A stretch of DNA of 64,000 nucleotides from NCBI GenBank assembly GCA_016748015.1, contig JAAOMT010000675.1, positions 756,314 to 820,313 of the forward strand. The letters are read 5' to 3'. Positions 55,421 through 64,000 of the stretch are shown piece after piece; the stretch's first letter is position 1, and every line of letters starts with the position of its first letter. The stretch comes from Geosiphon pyriformis (Eukaryota > Glomeromycota > Glomeromycetes > Archaeosporales > Geosiphonaceae). A model generated the notes under the pieces. The model did no database searches, was not told the DNA's origin, and was given only the letters and a program-made list of their open reading frames with translations. A program made the position numbers and the translations under genes.

Positions 55421-57330
55421 TTTTGGTGTCTTTTTCTTTGAAATTAAAGATTTGTGGAGATTTTTTCTGAACTGTAGATGAATTATTAATTGGCCAAAAA
55501 TAATATAAGCTGGGGTTTTTATAAAATTTTAAACAATAAAATAGAGACCAGATTTTTGTACTATTTTTAAAGGTTTTAACTTTGGAGAATTTTTAAAAAT
55601 TTTAGTCTTTGGTGGTTTATTGTTATTAACAGTTGATGTAGATGCTTTGTTTGGGTCTAAAACGAAATCAATCTTGGCTTTTTTTTTTTCTTGTTGATTT
55701 AAAGATGTTGATTGCTAGTTCATCTATGTCATAATTATTATTAGTTAAGTTAAAAGCAAAAAAAAAGTTTTTTTCTGGTTGGCTTGTACTTTTACCTTTT
55801 GGAAATACACCTATTAGTTTAAAGACTAATAAACAGTAGCTTTAACTAAGGAATTCTCTTCAAAAAAATTGATGTTGGCATAATTAGATCTTTGATTGAA
55901 GGCATTGTTGTTGTTAGTTTTGTTGTTCTGGTTATTATTATTTCTAGAAGCTGAAGGAAACAAAAAAAAATTGTTGCAATCTTTAGAAAAATGTCTAGTT
56001 AATCCACAGTAATAATACACAGGTGGATCATAATTTTGTTGTCTTTAATAAAGAGGTTGCTGAGATTGATTAAAACAAGATTCAAATCTGGGTTTTTGTA
56101 ATTATTAATTATCTCTAACTGCTTGGATTAAAGATTCCAGTAATCAAACAAGATTGGCTGTAAGTCTATCTATCAACTGTTCATTTGGGTCTTAAATTTG
56201 GGCAGCAAAAGAGGTAGTGATTATTTGAAGAGCAAAAGCCATAACAAGAGCAAAAGCAAAAACTGGAAGTGTAGATCTTAGGTGTATTTTTTGATTGTTT
56301 TCTATTCTCTGGGCAAGTTTAATAGCCATATTTATTGTGAGATTATTTTTTAGAGCCAGGAGGAGCCAAAGAGCATAAAAAAAATTAGTTCTCAATTTTT
56401 TTGTAAAGGAATGAATCTTTTGCTTTTTTGTTCAATTTTTTTTAAAGTCTATTTATTTGATTAGTTTTTTGATTGCTTTAACATATTCAGTCACAATTTC
56501 ATCAGGATTTTGGGTTCTTTTTTCTAATTTCATACACCATTTTGAGATTAAAATAGAAGTTCTAAATTTAGTTTTAAACTGGATTGTAAAAAAGGTGTTT
56601 TCTTTTTTAACATTTGTTAGTGTCTATTTAATGATTCTTTGGTAAACACCAGCATTAATTTTTTGTAAGAACCAAGTAGCAAAAGAGCCTTGAAGATAGC
56701 CACCAATGATTTGGAACTTATATTCAGTATTGTATTAATTAGTAGTGGCTGTTTTTTCAAAATCATTTAACCATTCAATTAGATCTTGTATATTACCTCT
56801 GAATAAAAATAATAAAGTATTATTTCTTTGCTTTAAAGCAGTTTGTATGTCTTGAAGGATGGTCAGAATGTTTTTTTGCATAAGATTATTAGCCATTAGT
56901 TTAGAAGTAGCTGTTTGTGTCAAATGTTTTGATTCATTTGAGAAAAAATCAAAAACAGAAGCAGTTTAATAACTTTCTTTTTTTGTTTTAAAAAAAGTTT
57001 TAGTTAGCTAATGGGCAGCAATCCAAATGTGAACTTGATAATTCAAGTATTCGAAATTAAGGGGTTGTTGTTCAAAGATTATGAAGTATAAAAGCTGATT
57101 AATGCTGTTGTTTTTTTCTTTAAAGTTGTCTTTAAAATAAGCTTAGTTAAAATAATAAATTGTATAAGCTGTATAGGTTTTAGCTGAATGCTCATTTAGA
57201 AACCAGTTTTAAAAATCTTGGAATTGTTTACTGAATTGTTTTTTAATGAGGAAGCAAATTAAGCAGAAAAGCAAAAGATTGAGTTTAATAAAGTCTAAAT
57301 TGTTTTTGTTGTGTGTTTTAAAGTATTCTT
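55421..57330 (-). pseudogene. Element E gag
   Basis: The N-terminal part around 56735-57330 has LNFEYLNYQVHIWIAAH, SVFDFFSNESKHLTQ and LIEWLNDFEKTATTN, then a capsid-like region (ALWLLLALKNNLTINMAI, LAQRIENNQKIHLRSTLPVF, 56192-56395). The zinc knuckle near 55980-56025 reads YYYCGLTRHFSKDC, its first Cys now Tyr. An Asn-rich tail (NNNNQNNKTNNNNAFNQ) follows. Stops interrupt it at Gln/Trp-type positions. No LTR was recognised upstream. Confidence 0.82.
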
Positions 57331-59149
57331 TTAATTATTATAACAGACATAAATAATCACTTATACAATAGGAAACAAAGTGGATTTTGACAATCTTATA
57401 GAGAACACTACTTTTATGTTATAGATTAGAATAACAAGCTAATAGATAGCAAGAAAAAACAGGATTGTAAGATAATAAAAATAATTAAAAAGAAAATTAC
57501 AATATGAGAGTAAATTAAATAAGTAAGAATTCAATATACATGATTAGTCTCATAAAAATCACACTCGCAAATTTTTTCTGGAAATCTGAAAATAAAAAAA
57601 TAGTTCATGATTGTCAACAAAATAACACTAATGCTATTATTTTATGTCTTAACTCAGTAATTCTTAGAATTAATAACAGGTATTATTGTGCTTTTCAATC
57701 ATTTTTTTATTCAATAAATTACAAGAGCAAACAATTGCTTTTTAGGCTAATTCTAACAATACAAATCAAAAAGAAAAAAAGATAAAATATGTAAATACCA
57801 ACAAGTAATCTTTTATTTCAAAATATTCAGATACTTAAAGATAAAAAAAAGGGAATAAGTGATATAAAAAAAAGTAATTAATAATGGGTTTTATTTTATT
57901 ACTTTGATTATGTCTTTCTATAACTAAGAGATTCATTACTTATATAACTATTGAAAGTGGTCAATAATCAGATCAACGACTAGGTTAATAATCAAGCTAT
58001 TAATCAAATCAATAATTACTATCTAAAAATAAGATGGCTAATTATATAATATTAGTAACTAATATATATAATAACTTATAAAAAATATGAGTTTCAACTG
58101 TAATAATATTTTAAATTTATAATTATTATTTAGAAATAATTATTAAAAATACAATTAATTAATCTATTTTTAATTATATTAATCATAATTATAATTAAGT
58201 TTTAAATCTAATTATTTAAATTTGATTATCTAGATTAATAGCTTATAAAAAAATAACATATTAAGTAAGTTTATAATTAATTTAATTAATTTAATTAATT
58301 TAATATATATAAATAATTGATATATTTAAATAGTTTTAATAGAATATATAAATCTAATATAATTTAATTATATATATAAACTCTTTATTAGTTTAAAAAG
58401 ATATTAATTTTATATTAAACCAACTTTTTTCTATAGTTTTATAATAATTAATTAATTTTTATATATATATATATATTTTTCTCTTTTTTTAAGCTTTAAA
58501 TATTTTTTATTAATATTTTAAATATGTAACAAACTTTTATTAACACATTTAATTTCTATTATTTTGTATTTTTTAATCACATATTATTTATATTTTATAT
58601 TATATTTTTTATATATTTTTTAATAATTTTTTTATTTTTGCTTTCTATAAATTGAAGTTTTAAATATCACATATTTTTAATAATTAATTAAAAAAAATTG
58701 GTTATATTTTGGTTAAGTTAAATATTGATTTTAATAAATTAGATTTATTTTTTCTGGTTTTAAAAAGTTTATTATATATTTAAGCTTGCTAAGTCTTATA
58801 GAAAAAAAAATTCAAAAATTAAAATTATTATTATAAAACAAATAAAAAATTTTGCTGTTAATAAAAGTTATATTTATTTTACAAAATATTTTTAGACTAT
58901 TTAATTATAAAAAATAAACAAGAAAAAAAAAATTCTAGACAATATTTCTAATTTGTAAAATTATTAGTATTTGTTTTTGGTCTATGTTAATAACAAAGTA
59001 TTTTTAATAGTAATATATATAATTAATTATGATAAAATATTTAGTATAATTAAAAATCTGTTTGTAAAAAAGCTGTTAATTTATTTATTATTACCAATAA
59101 ATTTTGAAAATATTATAATAAGTTTATTCTGAAAATGTTTTTGAATTTG
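57331..59149. other. AT-rich stretch, probably upstream part of ghost LINE-b
   Basis: Very low GC, with (AATTAATTT) and (TA) simple repeats (around 58270-58310 and 58460-58475). By distance from the RT motifs it could hold the linker and endonuclease of ghost LINE-b, but I could not align it. It may also hide the LTR of element E. Confidence 0.4.
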
Positions 59150-60360
59150 TTCTTTAACTTTAAAAAAAGATTTAGATGTTTATAATTTTTAAATTTTATA
59201 AATAAAAAAGAATTTTAAGCAATACCAAATTAATTATCTTAATTAAAACTGCTTAAAATATTTTTTTATTTTAAAGAACACTTTAATTTAATTTTAATTT
59301 TTATAATAAATTTAATAATAAAAAATATATTAAAAAAAATTGTAAATTTTAATTAATTTTGCAAAATATGCAAAAAACTTATAATTTTGTTAATTAACAT
59401 CAATTAAAAAACAGTTTAGTTAGAATTAAAATATGTAATAAATTTATAAGATTTTTTAATAGTATTTATATTAATAGAATTAATTAGATTACATTAAATT
59501 ATAAATTAACAAATAAATACAAAATACATGATAGTTTAGACTAAAAAAAAGTCTTTTTTTTATTACTTTAAAGAATTTTTTATAATCTTTTTTTGGGTAA
59601 AATAAAAGACATAAAAATTTGTATAATTATTAAATTAATATTAAATTTGTTATTAAAACTAACAGAATAAAAAACCAAACTGAATTGATTTTTTATTTAA
59701 CTATTAAAGTTTTTTTTAATAATATATTTTAAATAAAAAATAGCCAAGCTATTAATTAATATATTTTAAATTTAAAAAGTAATTTTTTTATAATTAATAA
59801 TATTTTTATAAACAATAAAAAAACTGTACTTATTTTTATTAATCCAAAAATAAGAAATGGTTTTTTGTTTATTAATAAATTATCAATCTTTATAACAAAA
59901 AAAAAGTCTTTAAAATATTTGAGTATTTTTTTGTTTATAAATAATTTGTTTAGATTTAATCTAATTAAAATATATTTAAATATTAGATTTTTTATTAACA
60001 TGATTATAAAAAAAGCTATTTTTAAAAAGCAGTTTTATTATTTAGTATTAATTATACTAAAATTAATTGTAAATTATAAAATTCAGTTTAGTTTTATATT
60101 TAAAAATATGTATAATAAGTAAAATGATTTAAATAAAAAAAGTTTAAAAATAAAGAATTATTTATTAAATAACTTTTTAAATAAAACAATTTATTATTTT
60201 TCTTTATATAATTTAAAGATTTTAAACAAATATAGACAAAAAAAAAGTGGGTTTAATAATAAATATTTTAAATACTAAAAATGTTCTTAATTATTTTTTT
60301 ATATTATAGATTATTAAATTTGCAAATATTGAGTTAATTATTTTATTATTCTTTACAATT
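59150..60360 (+). mobile_element. Ghost LINE-b: AT-converted RT domain
   Basis: Plus strand. At 59220-59262 NTKLIILIKTA-stop-NIF fits the LINE RT block NTRPIALIETARKIF. Just before 59715 FVIKTNRIK with NNIF-stop-IKNSQ fits FVSKTGRVE with DDTIWxGSSQ, so the catalytic Asp-Asp is Asn-Asn and the Trp is TAA. Then NNIFINNKKTVLIFIN fits NNISINNNKTVVIPIN of LINE1. ITKKKSLKYL, NIRFFINMIIKKAI, KKQFYYLVL and IQFSFIFKNMYNK follow in order to about 60120, and LNKTIYYFSLYNLK to 60225. Nearly every difference is G-to-A or C-to-T. It keeps RT sequence that LINE1 has lost. Confidence 0.88.
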
Positions 60361-63295
60361 TTCTGTAAAATTATATATTAATTTTGTAAACAATTTTTTG
60401 ACAAATATTATAAGAATTTTTTTCAATTGTAATGTTTTTCTTAAAAACAATTTACTTACAATATTTTGTTTTATTAATAATATTTTAATATTTATTGTTT
60501 TGGAAAATATAATTTTTTGTAATATGTTTTACTTATTAAAAAAATTTAAAAAAATTTTTGTTAAATAACTGTTAACTAAAACGAATTTGGTTTTTAATTA
60601 AAAAAAGATTAAATTTTAAAAGTTTTATTCTTATGTAATTTAATGTAGTAGTTAAATTTTTAAAAAGTAAAATTTTTTATAGTATAGTTTTAATATTGCT
60701 TAATAATTTTTGATTATTTAATATTAAGATTTTTTATGATTTTGTTATAATAAAAAAAGTTTACAAAAAGTGAATTTAAATATTGTTAATATATACATAA
60801 ATAGTTTTTTAAAAAGATTGGATACATTAAAGATAGTTTGTAATATAATTATATTTTTTATAGATTTAAGTTTAAAAATTAATGTTAAAATAAAAAAATT
60901 GATTTTTTTAATAATAATTAAACTATAAACAATTATTTTGGCTTTAGAATATATTTTTATATCTAATATTATTATAATAAATTTAAATAACTAAGCTGTT
61001 TTAAATGTTTGTTTATTTAAATATTATTAAACATAAAAATTTTAATGTTTAATAATTTAAAGTCAAGAGTTATTTAAATGTTTTGAATTTGTTAATTTTA
61101 TTTTTTGCTTAGCTCAATTTTTTTCTTTTAATATTTAGAAAAAATATATTAAAATTAATAAAATAATAGTTTTTAAAAATGTTTAATATTTTATTTATAA
61201 TATTTTTAAAGTAATATACTATATTTACTAAAAAATTGAATCTGGTTATAATACTGTTAATAAAATTATGATCAAAAATATTGATTAAATTTAAACATTT
61301 TTAGTATAATATTCTAATTAACATATAATTTTTGAGTTTATAAATAAATTTATAATTGATTTGTGTTTTTATTTTATAAAGATTCTATATTATTATTATT
61401 TTATAGTAATTTAAAAATATTTATATGATAAAAAATATCTTAATATTTGGTATTTCTATTACTATAAGTTTTTGTATTATGTTTTTATATGTATAATAAA
61501 ATTAAAATTTATATAAGTTTGTTAAATTTACTTGTTATTTAATAGAAATTTTTATTAAAAATACATAGTTTGTTATTATATATATTATAACTGCTATTTT
61601 TTTGTGTTTAATAATATAATATATATTATTTTATATAAAAATATTGTTTTTAAAGATTAATATAATAAGCTTTTATTTATTTTTAATAATATTAAAATTG
61701 TTAACAGCAAAATTGTTATTTTTATTTATAATATAAATATTGTTTATTATAATAAATTATAATTAATTAAATTTAAATATAAAGTAATTATAGAAAAAAA
61801 TAATTTAGTATTATGTAATAGTTTTGTATTTTTAGTTATTAATAATTTATTATCTTTATTTTTAAATAATATGATAAAAATACTTAATATTACTAAAATA
61901 TTTAATATTACTTAGAATTAATATAAATTTTATATATTTTTTTCTAATATAGATTATAATATTTCGATTAATATAATTATTTTAATTAGTTTAAGTAGCT
62001 AAAAATACGTAATTTGTGAACTATTTAATTTAATATATAATATTAAATAATATATAGACTTTATTTATTAAAAGGTTTAAATTAGATATAAATTATGTAT
62101 TTTTTTTATATAATTAATTATTTAAATTAGTTAAAACACAAACTAAACTAAATTAAAAGGAATCAGAAATAAATTTAATTTAAATTTTAAGTATTAAAAA
62201 CAAATTGTCTTAAAAACAATCTAGTTTTTTTAATACTATATTTAATATTAAAATTATTTATTTATTATTATACTACTAAATGTTTAATAATTAATTTACT
62301 TAGAAAAAATGCTTTAAAAATACTTAATTTATTTTTATCTATATTATTAAATTTTATTTTAGCTTTAAAATTAACAAAGTCTATAAATTAATCAATTAAA
62401 TAATCAATAAAACTTTTAATAATACACTTTATAATAACCAAATTTTTTTCTATTTTAAAATTTTTGTGTATATTTTTAGTCAAAAAAAAGTAATTAAAGT
62501 AATTAAAAAATTGATTAGTTTAATAATAAACTTAATCAATACAACCAAATCAAAAATTTGAAATTCCAAAAAATTCAATTTAAAATTAAACACAGAATTA
62601 ACAATAAAAATACAATAATAATAAAAGTTAAAAAAATAAAAACTTTAATATAAAACTTTATATTAATAAAAAATAAGTTAAAAGTCTTGAAATTATTAGT
62701 AAACTTAAATAAAAATATCTTATAATTCATAATTAAGTAATTTAAATTTTAAAACTTGTAATAATAATAATATTTAAAAGTTTTTTATTAAATACAACAT
62801 TTATATAAAATATTAATTTTTAAAATAATAAGATTTAAAATTTCTAAAAACTCAAAAATAATAATAACAAAATATTAATAATAATAAAAATTAAGAAAAT
62901 AAAAAATAAAACAAATATGATTATTAACTTAAAAAATCAAATTACTAATTTTAAAAACAATATAATTAAAAAAAAATCGATTAATTCAGTCTTAAAAGTG
63001 TTTTTAAAATAATATTTTTTTTTTAGTTAAACAAAAAAAATTTAATACTGTTTTTTTATTAGTAAAAACTAGCAAATAAGAACAATAACAGTAAAAAAAT
63101 TCTTAAAATAAATAATAATATATTATTACAATTAGCAAACTTTAATTTAATTAAAATAATAACAACAAAAATACCAAAAGTATTTTTAATATTATTAAAA
63201 AATATACCAAATATAAAGTACAACAAAAATAGAAAAAAAACTATTACAAAAGATTTTGTAAATTTAAGAATAATTAAAAACAAAAAATTATCAAG
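60361..63295. other. AT-rich stretch, no resolvable gene
   Basis: By length, ghost LINE-b should continue to about 62200 with its RNase H and C-terminal zinc motif, but I could not align these. 62200-63295 contains only A/T-rich sequence and long hydrophobic chance frames. No rRNA, tRNA or repeat array seen. Confidence 0.4.
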
Positions 63296-64000
63296 TTAAA
63301 AAAACTTCTCTTTTACTTCCAAAAATTCTCAAAAAGCGTATTTCCTAAAAAAGAAGTTTTCTATTTTTTCTTGTTAGTTTTTTTAACATTTCTTTAAATA
63401 ATAACCCTTTCATCGTGAATTTAAAGGCTGCTTCAGGTGGTAATATGTCAAAAAAGAAAGCACTCAAAGATGCTTTTTATGGTCCTGTTGATGGTTCTTG
63501 GGAATATTAAACACTTTAGTGATAAGAAAGATATCTCTTTGAGTAAATTTGGGCCTGGTAATAGTGTGTATTCTAATGTAAATAGTCTGTCTGGTGATGA
63601 TGAAGATATTAGCATGGCTGATGTAAATAGTGGATTTCTTTTGGGTTTGGCTGCAACCACTTTCAAGGCAAAACATATTAATACTGGTACAGTATTTGGC
63701 TCTCCACTTGGCTCTCCTGATTTTATTATAGATAATGATAAAATTGCACTTCTTCCTTACTTGTCTATTTCTTTGGAAAAAAAGTGAATTGATCCAAAAA
63801 TCATCAAAACCCCAGTGGAAGTGTTGGTTAAAAAGTCTTTTGTTTTGGATATTAATCTTTCAGCAGTAGATGGTAAATCTGCCACAGCAAAAACCCAACT
63901 CATCAGAAAAATCTTTTCAACTATTAATGGTTTTGGGGGGGCCACTACCCCCTTAAAATTTGAAGGAATTATCTGATCAACATTTACTTCAGAAAAAAGC
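63296..64000 (+). mobile_element. LINE2, 5' end (runs off window)
   Basis: A second LINE of the same clade as LINE1 but another subfamily. Its 5' end (AAAAAAACTTCTCTTTTAC) resembles that of LINE1 (AAAAAAAAACTTTCTCTTG). ORF1 begins near ATG 63447. Confidence 0.85.
63447..64000 (+). pseudogene. LINE2 ORF1 N-terminal part
   Basis: ATG 63447 gives MSKKKALKDAFYGPVDG; after a frame slip near 63490 the frame continues GNIKHFSDKKDISLSKF, VYSNVNSLSGDDEDISMAD and NTGTVFGSPLGSPDF. After a TGA at 63785 (Trp expected) come IDPKIIKTPVEVLV, KSATAKTQLIRKIFSTING and TTPLKFEGII, then TGA (Arg expected). The last block is homologous to the TPSKFPGIIKS block of LINE1 ORF1; the Ser/Asp-rich N-terminus differs from that of LINE1. 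Continues outside the window. Confidence 0.85.

Noticed and set aside
57540-57785. 81-codon plus frame after element E
   Set aside because: No homology and low-complexity composition; probably chance or degraded LTR.
63059-63283. Hydrophobic minus-strand frame resembling a membrane protein
   Set aside because: A/T-rich sequence produces Phe/Leu/Ile-rich chance frames; no homologue or conserved pattern seen.
1-64000. Dictyostelid or organellar origin because of AT content
   Set aside because: The LINE, MULE and dUTPase-bearing Ty3/gypsy set fits glomeromycete repeats better, and no organellar or DIRS-type genes are present.

Overview
This is eukaryotic repeat DNA with no recognisable host gene in 64 kb. 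It is very AT-rich, and the coding remnants belong to retroelement and transposase families that I associate with arbuscular mycorrhizal fungi (Glomeromycotina). They include a LINE with an ORF1/RRM-like protein and an ORF2 carrying endonuclease, reverse transcriptase and RNase H, Ty3/gypsy elements with a dUTPase inside pol, and a FAR1/SWIM Mutator-like transposase. A large AT-rich glomeromycete genome such as a Gigasporales species is my best guess. This rests on remembered family resemblance, not on a search.

Layout from left to right: (1) 1-6668, Ty3/gypsy element A (+), cut by the window edge. (2) 6669-10957 and 17112-about 18800, the two halves of an ancient, almost fully AT-converted LINE on the minus strand ('ghost LINE-a'). 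(3) 10958-17097, a younger LINE ('LINE1', +) inserted into ghost LINE-a with a 14-bp target duplication and lacking its RT core. (4) 19557-20578, 30421-30996 and 41243-about 41900, three pieces of one ancient Mutator-like (MULE) transposase on the minus strand, split by two Ty3/gypsy elements. (5) 20579-30420, element B (-), full length with two LTRs. (6) 30997-41242, element D (-), a different family, full length and the best preserved. (7) 43029-44936, the 5' end of a D-like element F (+). (8) 44937-54713, element C (-), full length and in the same family as A and B. (9) 54714-about 57330, a gag-protease fragment (E, -) of a third Ty3/gypsy family. (10) about 59150-60360 and probably beyond, a second ghost LINE (LINE-b, +). 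(11) 63296-64000, the 5' end of another LINE (LINE2, +).

The A/B/C and D families share an unusual plan: LTR, PBS TGGTGCTC, gag that appears to open at a GTG codon, aspartic protease, a cysteine-rich segment with three paired-Cys modules, dUTPase, a second beta-rich domain, RT, RNase H, integrase in its own ORF, an extra ORF of about 230-240 codons ('ORF3'), polypurine tract, LTR. ORF3 and the protease/Cys-rich/dUTPase arrangement occur in both families and are the strongest candidates for undescribed biology.

Most defects are C-to-T or G-to-A transitions: Gln, Arg and Trp codons become stops and catalytic Asp/Glu become Asn/Lys. The load rises with the age implied by nesting, from LINE1 and D through A, B and C to the ghost LINEs and MULE. 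This resembles repeat-directed or methylation-linked cytosine deamination.
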